From: Bacteroidota bacterium
GTDB lineage: Bacteria; Bacteroidota; Bacteroidia; Bacteroidales; F082
Direction of reading: 5' to 3'
DNA length: 64,000 nt
Assembly: GCA_018830105.1 (NCBI GenBank)
Contig: JAHJTC010000023.1
Location: forward strand, 62,001-126,000
Below the pieces are notes generated by a model. It saw only the letters and a list, made by a program, of their open reading frames with translations. It searched no databases and was not told the origin of the DNA. The translations under genes were made by a program, and so were the position numbers. Shown here in pieces: positions 26,501 to 34,829 of the stretch (positions are counted from its first letter, which is position 1; every line of letters begins with the position of its first letter).

Positions 26501-26860
26501 ACTACAGCCGATTATAATGCCATCACCACCGTTATCAGGAATTTATTATCCAATGCGATCAAATTCACCCACCAGGGTGGCACCATCACCATACGAACAG
26601 AAAAAGCAAACGATCAGGTGAAAATTTCGGTAGAGGATAACGGCATGGGAATCGCCAAAGAAAACCAGGCCAAACTATTCCGTATTGATGAGCAGTTCAA
26701 GCTGCCGGGCACTATGCTGGAAAAGGGAACGGGTCTGGGACTTATTCTGTGTAGAGAATTTGCAGAAGCTAACAGTGGTACACTCACCCTAAGCAGCACC
26801 TTGGGGGAAGGCAGCATATTTACACTGACATTGCCTTTGGCTAATAAATCACAAAATTAA
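23546..26860 (+). CDS. Large periplasmic-propeller sensor histidine kinase
   Basis: A 1104-residue one-piece sensor kinase: signal peptide (~10-31), about 14 propeller-type repeats (~35-700, 'DGLSQGAINAIFEDNNGLMW', 'IWIATYGDNVLKLD') of the reg_prop family, a Y_Y_Y domain (~725-790), a TM helix (~797-818), a coiled-coil linker, HisKA with phospho-acceptor His885 ('SIIAHDLKNPF') and HATPase_c ('NLLSNAIKFTH', 'DNGMGI', 'GTGLGLILC'). Unlike the hybrid two-component systems it resembles, it ends after the ATPase, with no receiver or AraC domain. A separate response regulator must exist and is not adjacent. The ligand is unknown. Confidence 0.93.
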   Translation: MLISQAFIQILSKRLLTLLLTIGFTALYAQPNYRFEHISKNDGLSQGAINAIFEDNNGLMWFGTKDGLNRYDGNEIKIYRRNFEDPLSLPNNHILTINQDKAGRLWIGTSGNDLCYLDPVTEKFYPFQHLVNENDSKDIGEHIYCIDIDHQNNRLLAGSDKGVLIIDLDSREMSFLDMQQFKIDSITVGNIYSLLSDGANFWIGTDRGGLLYYNAENEKITPIGFDHKRTNVAAAINRGTIFSIIRDKEGNIWIATYGDNVLKLDPNKDLLSRPEFESYDADLRQQAYTRQIALVGDTAIWATTEDGFQVFDLKRETLLTVPHHPDNPTGVSSSSLKSIYSDSNGGVWIGGNGYGVNYYFPINKGFNHLRFQPNHNKSLTFKSIRSIYTDDLDNLYVGGYGGMNAFDKNGNRKWTNSQLQVAYVMSPDMQNEHLLWVGSEGEGLVLLNNKNGKIIQDLTKYKQKEAHKISGFMIMSLLPKSKNELWVGTETGLNLFNTDTYKAIYFQHDPDNEMSIPAGRIRDIFKDSKGRTWLASIGGGLAYMKDDDMLFRKFKNDPRDPLSLSSNNVYCVHESLSGTIYIGTESGLNRFDETSQTFSNLNTSNGLINDVVYRIESDSLGRLWISTNEGLSCFNPEKNIFRNYDREDGLQENEFNSGASYMDENGTMYFGGINGVTFFNPLSLKDNTQPPKVIFTNLTVGNEKAIIDPPIAQAKEVKLNYDNQAFMLEFAALNYYKPRKNQYAYRIREISDEWQSLGNTNSIEIVRLGFGTFTIEVMASNNDGYWNTEPAKLIISIAPPFWASSWFIAVLGLITILFFYAVYLLRIRSLKNKKITLEKEIKIRTKELLSSNISLEKEVAIRKKTEEELQEANNTKDKFFSIIAHDLKNPFNVLLGLSEILDQEFDQLDYDEKKEIIVALRKSTDDLYKLLENLLSWSRTQQGKLKMNPQTINLAELVSENIDLLRQQAIAKNIQIVPLVNQELETTADYNAITTVIRNLLSNAIKFTHQGGTITIRTEKANDQVKISVEDNGMGIAKENQAKLFRIDEQFKLPGTMLEKGTGLGLILCREFAEANSGTLTLSSTLGEGSIFTLTLPLANKSQN

Positions 26861-27046
26861 CCTACTGACAAAGACAAACTATTCCTGTTTTCAGTGTATC
26901 AAGTCGATCGCGATTTAACGCCCACGTTAACTGGCAGATTATTCTTCTTCTGCAAAGAAAATCGTCTTTCCCGGGAGTAATTCCCGGCAACAAACATCAG
27001 GGCTTCTATTAGCCGCCGGCAAGCGCTACTTATTGCAAAGCAATCG

Positions 27047-28015
27047 CTATCTCAGTTTTATTGCTGTTCCGGCAACAGGTTTAGCCCCTTCATCAAGATC
27101 ATTCATCTTATAAACACGCTTGAGCCGAATACCATACAATTGCGAAACATCCCACAGATTTTCTCCCGGGCGAAGGTTATGATAGTGGTACTCCTTCGAT
27201 TTGCGTTTCTTTTTTTGCAGATAAATCAGCTGGCCTTCCTCAAATACGGCGTCCTTGTCGATGTCGTTATATTTCGCAAATTGCCAGCTATACATATTAA
27301 ATTCTTTGGCAAGGCTGCTCATGTCATCCCCTTTTTTGGCAAAAATAAGTTTCACCCTATTATTTTCATGAATAAAACGGCCACTTTCTGATTTATCAAC
27401 AACAGCAAATTCATTGGTTTGCGGAGGGGTCTCTGTTACAACAACAGCGGGCTTTTTTGACTTTTTAGGAGCTGCTTTGCCCGAAAGCGCCTGCTTGTCG
27501 TATTTTGCCAGATCGTAACGTTCAATAATTCGGATCAACAGCTCGGGATAGCGCGGATTGGTAGCGTATCCGGCCTTACTCAATCCTTTGGCCCAGCCTT
27601 TATAATCCGTAATTTTTAGCTTGAACAGGTCTGCATAACGGGTTCTCTGCGTAAGGAAGAGGGAGTGGTCATGAAACGACTCCTCAGCTTTGCGATACGA
27701 TCGGAAACATTCGTTTTTTTCGTCATCATCCACCCTGATCGTTTTGCCTGTCCATCCTTTGTGGCATTTTATTCCAAAATGATTGTTGGCCTTTTGTGCC
27801 AGCCTGCTGTTGCCGCTCCCCGATTCCAAAATACCCTGCGCCAATGTGATCGATGCCGGGATTTTATACTCCCGCATCTTTTTCATTGCGATGCCTTTAT
27901 AGGTTTCGATATAGGCTTCGGTACTTATTTTGTTTTGCGCCATCGATGGCAAAACAAAAAGCAACAAGCTGCTCAACAGGAAATAAAAACTGATCTGATT
28001 TAAAATTTGCCTCAA
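27047..28015 (-). CDS. Glucosaminidase-domain cell-wall hydrolase with two LysM repeats
   Basis: A 322-residue secreted peptidoglycan hydrolase: signal peptide (1-26), glucosaminidase (FlgJ/Bax-type) domain (~30-170, 'ITLAQGILESGSGNSRLAQK' with the catalytic Glu and 'NNHFGIKCH'), a Lys/Pro linker, then two LysM-like repeats (~215-265 and ~275-320, 'HNLRPGENLWDVSQLYGIRL'). It cuts beta-N-acetylglucosamine bonds in peptidoglycan. It is transcribed divergently from rsmG, with its own -7 element at 28035-28042. Confidence 0.93.
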   Translation of the reverse strand: MRQILNQISFYFLLSSLLLFVLPSMAQNKISTEAYIETYKGIAMKKMREYKIPASITLAQGILESGSGNSRLAQKANNHFGIKCHKGWTGKTIRVDDDEKNECFRSYRKAEESFHDHSLFLTQRTRYADLFKLKITDYKGWAKGLSKAGYATNPRYPELLIRIIERYDLAKYDKQALSGKAAPKKSKKPAVVVTETPPQTNEFAVVDKSESGRFIHENNRVKLIFAKKGDDMSSLAKEFNMYSWQFAKYNDIDKDAVFEEGQLIYLQKKKRKSKEYHYHNLRPGENLWDVSQLYGIRLKRVYKMNDLDEGAKPVAGTAIKLR

Positions 28016-28034
28016 CTTATCCTAACTTTGTTGC

Positions 28035-28042
28035 AAAATTAG
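28035..28042 (-). promoter_or_regulatory. Promoter -7 element of the glucosaminidase gene
   Basis: TAATTTTG on the minus strand, a perfect TAnnTTTG match, 19 bases before the glucosaminidase start. Confidence 0.55.
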
Positions 28043-28093
28043 CCTTGATATCAATGTAAACTACCGCAGTAAAACGCATTTTTCCACAAAAGA

Positions 28094-28127
28094 TTGTTAT
28101 TAACGCAAGCTGAAAACTTTACTTTTG
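28094..28127 (+). promoter_or_regulatory. Promoter of rsmG (-33 TTG and -7 TACTTTTG)
   Basis: TTG at 28094-28096 and TACTTTTG at 28120-28127 are 23 bases apart, matching the Bacteroidota sigma-ABfr pattern. The rsmG start is 28 bases downstream. Confidence 0.65.
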
Positions 28128-28155
28128 CAAGCCTATACCAAAAAACAGTCCCGCT

Positions 28156-28794
28156 ATGGATGTTGAACAAATTTTTGAGTTTTTCCCGAGACTATCGACA
28201 CCTCAACAGACGAAAATTCGCGCCCTTAAGCCACTTTATGAGGCCTGGAATGCCCAAATCAATTTGATTTCGCGCAAGGACATGGATCATTTTTATGAAA
28301 AGCATGTGTTGCATAGCCTTGCCATCGCCAATTTTATGCATTTTAAACCAGGAACCCGGGTATTAGATGTTGGCACGGGAGGTGGATTTCCGGGTATTCC
28401 CTTGGCAATACGATTTCCTCAGGTTCAGTTTTTGTTGATCGACAGCATCGGAAAAAAGATTAAAGTGGTTCAGGATATCGCTGAAAGCTTGGAATTATCC
28501 AACGTAGAAGTGCAGCAAATACGTGCTGAACAGCTAGACCAAAGCTTCGATTTTATTGTAAGCCGGGCAGTGGCAAAGCTCGATACTTTCGTGCAGTGGA
28601 CCCAAAACAGCATCCATCAAAAGCAGATTAACACCAAAAAAAATGGCATCCTCTATTTAAAAGGCGGCGAACTGGAAGAAGAGTTGTCGCCCTTAAAAAA
28701 ACGGTATCACATACAGCTCACTTCACTTTCAAAGTATTATCCCGGAGAATTTTTTGAAACAAAGAAGCTTGTTTACCTCTATCCACGTAAGTGA
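28156..28794 (+). CDS. rsmG: 16S rRNA (guanine527-N7)-methyltransferase
   Basis: A 212-residue methyltransferase with the RsmG/GidB signature: 'NAQINLISRKDMDHFYEKHV' ahead of the SAM-binding loop 'VLDVGTGGGFPGIPLAIRFP' (~73-92), then 'LIDSIGKKIKVV' and 'VSRAVAKLD'. It methylates G527 of 16S rRNA in the 30S subunit. The length is typical. It is followed after 54 bases by an MFS transporter on the same strand, which may have its own promoter. Confidence 0.96.
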   Translation: MDVEQIFEFFPRLSTPQQTKIRALKPLYEAWNAQINLISRKDMDHFYEKHVLHSLAIANFMHFKPGTRVLDVGTGGGFPGIPLAIRFPQVQFLLIDSIGKKIKVVQDIAESLELSNVEVQQIRAEQLDQSFDFIVSRAVAKLDTFVQWTQNSIHQKQINTKKNGILYLKGGELEEELSPLKKRYHIQLTSLSKYYPGEFFETKKLVYLYPRK

Positions 28795-28848
28795 TTTGGT
28801 CTGTAATGATTTTTAGTTAATTTAGCCAATCTTAAAAATTCAAACACT

Positions 28849-30264
28849 ATGACAGCAGCTTTAACGCAATCTCTGAGAGAAAACAAAGCCGCCCGGTGGG
28901 GCGCGCTGGCCGTGGTATCATTTACCATGCTTACGGGCTATTACATCAACTATGTAATTTCGCCGCTCAAGCCTTTACTTGAGCAACATATGGAATGGAC
29001 AAGCCGCGATTTCGGCATCTGGAACTCGGCCTATGGCTGGTTCAATGTGTTTTTCCTGATGCTTATCCTTGGTGGTCTGATTCTGGATAAAATGGGTGTA
29101 CGCTTTACAGGTATTGGCGCAAGTATTACAATGATCATCGGTACCGCCCTACAGTATGCCGCCATTGAAAACCTGATTCCTTCTGATGCTTATATTTTCG
29201 GACTGAAAGCACAGATTGCCATTGGCGCTTTAGGTTTTGGTGTGTTTGGTGTTGGTGTTGAAGTTGCGGGAATTACCGTTTCTAAGGTTATTGTAAAGTG
29301 GTTTAAAGGCAAAGAGCTGGCACTGGCCATGGGACTTGAGATGGCTACTGCACGTATGGGAACCGCTCTGGCGCTTTCGCTGCCGATACCAATGGCTACT
29401 GTATGGTTTGGCACCCAGGAAAGCCCTGCCCTTTCGGCGCCTGTAATGCTTGGCTTAGGGCTTCTGGTAGCTGGTTTAGTGGCCTTTATATGGTACACTT
29501 TTATGGATCGTAAACTTGAAGTTTCGGAAGGTATTACTGACGAAACCGATCCCGAAGAGGAATTCAAAGTCAGAGATATTCTCTATATCATGCAGAATAA
29601 AGGTTTCTGGCTGATTGCTATTCTTTGTGTATTGTTCTACTCTGGCGTTTTCCCCTTCCTGTATTATGCAACTGACCTGATGATTAATAAATATGGCGTT
29701 GACCCGCAGTTTGCTGGTGCTATTCCAAGTCTGCTTCCATTTGGAACCATCTTGCTAACCCCATTATTTGGTAATCTTTACGATCGAAAAGGCCGCGGAG
29801 CTACCATTATGTTATTGGGATCGATCTTCCTGTTGGTTGTTCATTCTTTCTTTGCCATCCCGGCTTTCAACCATTATTTTGTAGCCATCGTGCTGATTCT
29901 TTTCTTAGGCGTAACCTTCTCACTGGTTCCTTCTGCCATGTGGCCTTCCGTGCCTAAAATCATTCCTGAGAAACGTCTCGGAACGGCTTATGCCCTTATT
30001 TTCTGGGTACAAAACTGGGGATTGATGGGTATGCCATTGCTCATTGGCTGGATTTTAGATAAGTACAGTATCATAGGCACCAATGACGCAGGAAAACCGA
30101 TTTACGATTATACCATTCCTATGATGGTTTTTGCCGCAACAGGTTTTCTGGCTATCATAGTAGCACTGATGCTTAAAGCCGAAGACAAGAAAAAAGGTTA
30201 CGGACTGGAACTTCCGAATATGGAAAAAAAGGTAGAAGCTTTAAAAGCCCAAGCTGAAAACTAA
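28849..30264 (+). CDS. MFS transporter, substrate unknown
   Basis: A 471-residue inner-membrane protein with about 12 TM helices in two halves separated by an acidic cytoplasmic loop (~225-245, 'DETDPEEEFK'). The MFS loop motif after TM2 appears as 'GGLILDKMGVRFTG' and its counterpart in the second half as 'GNLYDRKGRGA'. A charged C-terminal tail of ~35 residues follows the last helix. A perfect terminator follows at 30293. The family call is secure. I cannot assign a substrate; no metabolic genes are adjacent. Confidence 0.9.
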   Translation: MTAALTQSLRENKAARWGALAVVSFTMLTGYYINYVISPLKPLLEQHMEWTSRDFGIWNSAYGWFNVFFLMLILGGLILDKMGVRFTGIGASITMIIGTALQYAAIENLIPSDAYIFGLKAQIAIGALGFGVFGVGVEVAGITVSKVIVKWFKGKELALAMGLEMATARMGTALALSLPIPMATVWFGTQESPALSAPVMLGLGLLVAGLVAFIWYTFMDRKLEVSEGITDETDPEEEFKVRDILYIMQNKGFWLIAILCVLFYSGVFPFLYYATDLMINKYGVDPQFAGAIPSLLPFGTILLTPLFGNLYDRKGRGATIMLLGSIFLLVVHSFFAIPAFNHYFVAIVLILFLGVTFSLVPSAMWPSVPKIIPEKRLGTAYALIFWVQNWGLMGMPLLIGWILDKYSIIGTNDAGKPIYDYTIPMMVFAATGFLAIIVALMLKAEDKKKGYGLELPNMEKKVEALKAQAEN

Positions 30265-30292
30265 GATTTCCTGTTCTTTTATTAACAAATAC

Positions 30293-30322
30293 AAACCGCT
30301 CTGCATTGGAGCGGTTTTTTTT
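30293..30322 (+). terminator. Rho-independent terminator after the MFS gene
   Basis: A perfect 9-bp stem AAACCGCTC / GAGCGGTTT (30293-30301, 30309-30317) with a 7-base loop, followed by a run of T. Confidence 0.9.
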
Positions 30323-30360
30323 GTAGCGGTCATTAGTGTGCTGTGCCGATTTTCCGGGCA

Positions 30361-30393
30361 AGTCAGGGCGCGACTCAAAGTCGCACCCTGACT
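30361..30393. repeat. REP-like intergenic inverted repeat
   Basis: A 15-bp stem with one mismatch and a CAA loop, around AGTCAGGGCGCGACT / AGTCGCACCCTGACT. It lies in the ~295-base gap between the convergent MFS and TPR genes. The rest of the gap (30394-30559) holds only short GC-rich inverted pieces and no gene. Confidence 0.7.
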
Positions 30394-30559
30394 GCCATAG
30401 TTTACGCACCTGACTTCAAAAAAATATAAATAGTTTAATTTATTTACCCCGCGAGAGGACTCGCGCGATAGCTCTGAGCAGAATACGTTGAGAAAAGTTC
30501 GCGCGCTAACTCTGACGAAACAGTCATACTTTTAGGTGTAACTAATCAGGAAATTTTTA

Positions 30560-32551
30560 TCACTGACAATAGCGCTTGATAACAGCATAAGCCTCACTCA
30601 GCCCAAGCTCGCCGGCTTTACTCAAATCGTTGCAAGCCAGTTCATTTTCGCCCAAAAACAGCAAAGTAAGTGCCCTGTTATAATACGCCTCGGCCAGTGT
30701 GGGCTCATAGTTGATGGCCTCACTGTAGGCATCGATGGCGGGGTGGAAATTTTGCATTTGCAAATGGATATTCCCCATATTATACCAGGCAAAACCATTT
30801 TTTAGCGCAGTGGGAAGCAGTTGCTGTAGCATTTCTTTTGCCGGCTGGTAATCGGGCGCTTTATCTTCGGTAACAACTGGAACTTGTGTGCTTTTGCGGC
30901 GCGTTATCATTATCGCATTGTCGTAGCTATCGGCCGAAAGTACAAGCTCTGCGCGTTCTGCTAAAACAACAGAGAGGTTCAGGGCGGCATAAAATCCCCA
31001 ATCCTGATTTCCGATAAGCTTTTCGTAGGCTTCTATAGCCTTTTGGTAGTTTCCTTTGATCTGCTGATTTAAAGCCTCGGCAAAGTCAGTAGGCAAGCGT
31101 TCATCCGATAAAGCAGAAAGCCTCTCTGCTGAGGTCATAAAGTGATGAGCAGGTGCTGTGGTCAATAAAAAATTTAACGGAGAGGCCAGCTCACTATTCA
31201 GCTGACTCACAAACAGGTCGCTATACATAAAATAATCAGGCTTAGGATCTGTTTTTGCCTTTTCCGGAAAAGGCATCAAACTAATTAACCCAAACGGCAC
31301 GATATCTATTTCCCGAAACTGCACCCTTGTTTTACGTGATTCGCCGCTAATAAAATCAGACTCTAACTCAAAAATTTGATCAAAATAGGTCGAATCCGCA
31401 TAGCGGGCATACAACGAATCGGGATTACCTTCTTTGTTATTCAATGCTTTGATAATGGCCATTGCCTGCTCGTAATCTGCCCTGCTTCCCTTGTTATCGT
31501 TCATTTTATCCCTGGCAACGGACCTGTTTATCCAGGCTCCTGCAAAATCAGGGAAAAGCTCAATTGCTTTCGAAAAATCTTCCACTGCCTCCGGATACTC
31601 CTTCAGCTGAAAGTAGGTGACCCCACGATTAAACCACGCATAAACATTCTGTGGATTAATAGCAGTTACCAGATCGTAAAGCGGGAGTGCCAGCTCATAC
31701 TCTTCGCGCATGCTGCGCAACAAAGCACGGTTGTAATAGGTGAGTGCGTTGCGCCTATCCAGCACATTTACCTGCTCATAATCTTGAAGCGCGGCCAGGG
31801 TATCTCCTGATTGCAGAAAAGCTAATGCACGCTGAAAATATACCAGGGGATTCTGATTATCCAACTCCAGCGCCTGATTAAAATCTTCCATGGCTGCTTT
31901 GTAATTATCCAGCTCCAGCCTTACCATTCCTCTGCGCAGCCAGGCTTCCGTGCTGAAATAATCCAGATAAACGGCCTTGTCAAGATCCTCAAGGGCTTCA
32001 TCAAGCTGGTCAAGAAAACGTTTTGCTATCCCCCTGTTTAAATAAGCTGTTGAAAGCCTGGGATTGATAAGCAACGCCATATTATAGGATTCTATTGCTG
32101 CCTCAAATTCATTCAAATGCATACTTGTCGCGCCATTGGCGATATGCAGATCAGCATTGTAAGGATCAATTTCCAAGGCTCGGGCAAAATCAGCCTTAGC
32201 ATCGAAATAATTCGACATACGGTCGTGGGTGATTCCCCGGTAATGCCAGGCCCTGACATAAAGCGGATGGATTTCAAGGGTTTTACTAAAATCGTCCAAA
32301 GCACCCTGATAATCGCTGAGGTTAAACTTTGCAACTCCTCGCAGAAAATACGCTTCGAAATTGTCCCCATTATAGCGCAAAGCTGTATTAAAATTCCTGA
32401 TGGATTCAAAAAAACGCTCTTCCGATAAATCAATACGTCCGGCTAGCACAAAATGCCGGTAATTGACCTGTGCCTGCAATAGATTGTATGCCAGCAGAAA
32501 AGCCGACAACATAATGACCCTGATCCAACCAACTGAACTTAAACTTTTCAA
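30560..32551 (-). CDS. Secreted multi-TPR protein
   Basis: A 663-residue protein with a signal peptide (~1-27) and a nearly continuous set of TPR repeats from ~30 to 365 (e.g. 'AYFLRGVAKFNLSDYQGALD', 'AWFNRGVTYFQLKEYPEAVE'). A non-TPR middle (~370-490) mentions no known motif. Further TPRs lie in the C-terminal third ('AFAWYNMGNIHLQMQNFHPA'-type units at ~590-655). It is probably a periplasmic or outer-membrane-associated scaffold. The partner is unknown. It could be cotranscribed with the sigma/anti-sigma pair upstream, but 406 bases separate them. Confidence 0.88.
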   Translation of the reverse strand: MKSLSSVGWIRVIMLSAFLLAYNLLQAQVNYRHFVLAGRIDLSEERFFESIRNFNTALRYNGDNFEAYFLRGVAKFNLSDYQGALDDFSKTLEIHPLYVRAWHYRGITHDRMSNYFDAKADFARALEIDPYNADLHIANGATSMHLNEFEAAIESYNMALLINPRLSTAYLNRGIAKRFLDQLDEALEDLDKAVYLDYFSTEAWLRRGMVRLELDNYKAAMEDFNQALELDNQNPLVYFQRALAFLQSGDTLAALQDYEQVNVLDRRNALTYYNRALLRSMREEYELALPLYDLVTAINPQNVYAWFNRGVTYFQLKEYPEAVEDFSKAIELFPDFAGAWINRSVARDKMNDNKGSRADYEQAMAIIKALNNKEGNPDSLYARYADSTYFDQIFELESDFISGESRKTRVQFREIDIVPFGLISLMPFPEKAKTDPKPDYFMYSDLFVSQLNSELASPLNFLLTTAPAHHFMTSAERLSALSDERLPTDFAEALNQQIKGNYQKAIEAYEKLIGNQDWGFYAALNLSVVLAERAELVLSADSYDNAIMITRRKSTQVPVVTEDKAPDYQPAKEMLQQLLPTALKNGFAWYNMGNIHLQMQNFHPAIDAYSEAINYEPTLAEAYYNRALTLLFLGENELACNDLSKAGELGLSEAYAVIKRYCQ

Positions 32552-32957
32552 TCTTTTATCTTGTTAATTTTGCGTTGTGGTAATCTGCTTTATGTTTTAC
32601 ACCATCTCTTTCTTCACGAATTTACTGGTTTCAAGTACCGGAAAATTCTTTTCTGTTTGCGAGTTCACTAGTATTTCCACCCCAGCATTCTTATCACTAA
32701 ACGACAAAAATAAGGCTATTGTATGCTGATAAGCAGCAACCGATGTTAAAAGTTCAAAATTAGTGCCTGAAAGTGATTTATAGTTCATAAAAAGGCAGGA
32801 CTAAGGCCCTTATATGTGGTGTGATTCATGAACCACGGCCTGAAAACCTTTTTACTGGTTAGTATCTTTTAAAAAAAGAGTTTGTCAAAAAAAGTCAAGT
32901 GGCTGTTCTGGTCTTTCGGCATTAAGATGCATAAAATCGCCTGTCTGAAGGCCGTAT
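32552..32957. other. Intergenic region without a confident gene
   Basis: A 406-base AT-rich gap upstream of the TPR gene. A 63-codon minus-strand frame (32597-32788) is open but has no recognisable motif or promoter, and I do not call it. No RNA fold or repeat stands out. Confidence 0.5.
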
Positions 32958-33677
32958 TTAACGGAAGTTAGTCTTCCCACACCAAAGCAAATCAAAGTCC
33001 TCATTGATCAGCTTGAAATAGTATAAACCCGCTTGCTTTACTTCAAAAGATGCAGCCCGGGCGGTTGTTTCAACTTCTTCGAGCAAAATGCCTTCATTAT
33101 TGTATAACTCGAAAATTAGCACGCCTTCAGCATTCCAGCTAAAATGGAGGGAATCCATTTTTGAATCTACCTGAACTGCGGCATGGCCAGCATTTCTCAT
33201 TTCGGTTTGGTATCGTTCGGTTAAACGCTCCATTTCAGGATTTGGTGCAAAGGCTGCCAGCGCCAATTGCTCATCATTATTTAGGGTGGGTTGCCCATTT
33301 CCTTCTTTGGCAAATTCGTCATTTTCTACAACTTTAGCATTGGCTGTTTCATCTGCCGGCTCAAGCTGCTGCGTAATCAGCTCCGGAGGCAGGCTTTGCT
33401 CCGGGCTGTTGTTCATTGTCCACCATACGCCAACGGCCAAAAGCACCAAAATCATTGCTGCTGCAGCAAACCAAACACCAGATTTTCGTTGCAAAATCAC
33501 AGTTTTATGATCAAGGTTCCCTTCCTGCAGTTCGATTAAAGTCATAAGTTCATATTTACAGGAATCACACTTATCCAAGTGGTTACGGACAGCTTCCGGT
33601 AAGTTTTTTTGGCGGACAGTTTGCTCTGCAGCCAAGGCCAGTTCTTCGGGGCTCAGGTGTATCTTCAAATTATTCAT
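32958..33677 (-). CDS. Anti-sigma-factor-like membrane protein
   Basis: A 239-residue protein. The N-terminal ~50 residues resemble a zinc-binding anti-sigma domain ('HLDKCDSCKYEL', His-x3-Cys-x2-Cys). One TM helix follows (~70-88, 'WFAAAAMILVLLAVGVWW'), then a low-complexity linker and a C-terminal extracytoplasmic region (~165-239) with a beta-rich Ig/FlgD-like pattern. Its start overlaps the stop of the sigma-like gene by 4 bases, the usual coupling of sigma and anti-sigma genes. Function inferred from layout and the HCC motif. Confidence 0.75.
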   Translation of the reverse strand: MNNLKIHLSPEELALAAEQTVRQKNLPEAVRNHLDKCDSCKYELMTLIELQEGNLDHKTVILQRKSGVWFAAAAMILVLLAVGVWWTMNNSPEQSLPPELITQQLEPADETANAKVVENDEFAKEGNGQPTLNNDEQLALAAFAPNPEMERLTERYQTEMRNAGHAAVQVDSKMDSLHFSWNAEGVLIFELYNNEGILLEEVETTARAASFEVKQAGLYYFKLINEDFDLLWCGKTNFR

Positions 33678-34477
33678 AACAGCATCATTAAAGGTAATAA
33701 TGTCAGAAAAACCATCCTGTTCCGCTTTTGAGTTCCGACATCTGGAGTTTCTGTCTGAGCAGTATCTCTGAGTTCGAAAAGCAATTTTAAGGTTTCGCGG
33801 TTATGTCCTGACTGATCGTTTTGATTCAAAAATTCTATCAGCAGATCCATATATTTATAGATACGCATCCTAAGGGCATCAGGCTTCAATGCTTTGTTTT
33901 CAACGGCTGACACAAGTGCCGCAATCGTTCTGTAACGATCTGTTTTCGAATGGTTTTTAATCCTCACTAACCATTCCTCCATTTGTTGATCGCTAAAGCC
34001 TGACCACGCCATAAAACTGTTTGTTTGCGGTCTGAGCTCGAAATAGAGCGTCAGCAAGACCTCCATAGCTGGCGCAACCGGCCGAAAATGCTCAAATGCA
34101 TTTTGCAATCGGCTCAGCTCCAGTTTAATAAGCAGGCGATGATCTGTGCGATCGTCCGAAACGCTGTATGTTTCCGGCAGGCCTTGCGGCAAATCGTGAT
34201 CGGTAGCTCGCCAATGGCGGTACTCTTTGCGTATCACCGCGCAACACATCCTGTTGATCACAGCTGTGCAATAAGTTGAAGCCTGAGATTTGCCTTGAAA
34301 TGTACTCACAATCTGGTTTTTCTGTTTAATAAACTCTTCTATCACAGCCATTTCCACATCCTGCCGCTCGCGCACCGGGATAGCCCGACGATTGACGTAG
34401 CGTTGCACTGTCTTCTGAACTGTGCGGGTCAGAAAATCTGTTTCAAGTAAGTCTATCAATTGGTTGCGCAAAACCAT
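33674..34477 (-). CDS. Divergent sigma-70/ECF-like protein
   Basis: A 267-residue protein from the second ATG (34477). The longer frame from 34519 adds a hydrophobic stretch that does not fit. Residues ~40-100 resemble sigma region 2 ('VEMAVIEEFIKQKNQIVSTF' then 'ASTYCTAVINRMCCAVIRKE'), and residues ~195-225 resemble a region-4 HTH ('KALKPDALRMRIYKYMDLLI'). It is more divergent and longer than a typical ECF sigma, and the C-terminus ends in a hydrophobic segment ('MVFLTLLPLMML') that could be a membrane tether. It is coupled to an anti-sigma-like gene and is divergent from a TPR-CHAT protease gene. Assignment is moderate. Confidence 0.65.
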   Translation of the reverse strand: MVLRNQLIDLLETDFLTRTVQKTVQRYVNRRAIPVRERQDVEMAVIEEFIKQKNQIVSTFQGKSQASTYCTAVINRMCCAVIRKEYRHWRATDHDLPQGLPETYSVSDDRTDHRLLIKLELSRLQNAFEHFRPVAPAMEVLLTLYFELRPQTNSFMAWSGFSDQQMEEWLVRIKNHSKTDRYRTIAALVSAVENKALKPDALRMRIYKYMDLLIEFLNQNDQSGHNRETLKLLFELRDTAQTETPDVGTQKRNRMVFLTLLPLMMLL

Positions 34478-34620
34478 TCTTTTTGAAAAATTTAATGCAA
34501 AAATGATCAAAATGACCAAGCAAAGTACTAATTCTGGAAAAAGTCATTAACTTTTTAGTGTGCACAAACAAAATCTGTTGTTTTTAAAAAACATTAAAAA
34601 GCACAGACAACACCTGTCTA

Positions 34621-34653
34621 TTGCCGTTTTATTAACCTTATTCATTAACTTTG
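34621..34653 (+). promoter_or_regulatory. Promoter of the TPR-CHAT gene (-33 TTG, -7 TAACTTTG)
   Basis: TTG at 34621-34623 and TAACTTTG at 34646-34653 with 22-base spacing. The 5' leader to the start codon would be ~170 bases. The 310-base gap 34520-34829 otherwise holds no gene. Confidence 0.6.
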
Positions 34654-34829
34654 CAACTGGGATCGCTTGTAAACTACCCAACTTAATTGTCATTGTTTTC
34701 TGAACGCAGCAAGGTGTTTTTAGATCATTAATCTGCTATAAATAAACTTTATAGCATGGATGATTATGAAAAACATTTGTGTCTGAAAATAGACAAACAA
34801 TAACTAATGCTAACTGAACGAGGTGATTC

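Noticed and set aside
26971-26987. CCGGGA-GTAAT-TCCCGG as a terminator for the sensor kinase
   Set aside because: The 6-bp stem has no T-run after it on either strand and lies 110 bases after the stop.
32597-32788. 63-codon minus-strand frame upstream of the TPR gene
   Set aside because: No domain, signal peptide or promoter element; length is within chance for AT-rich DNA.
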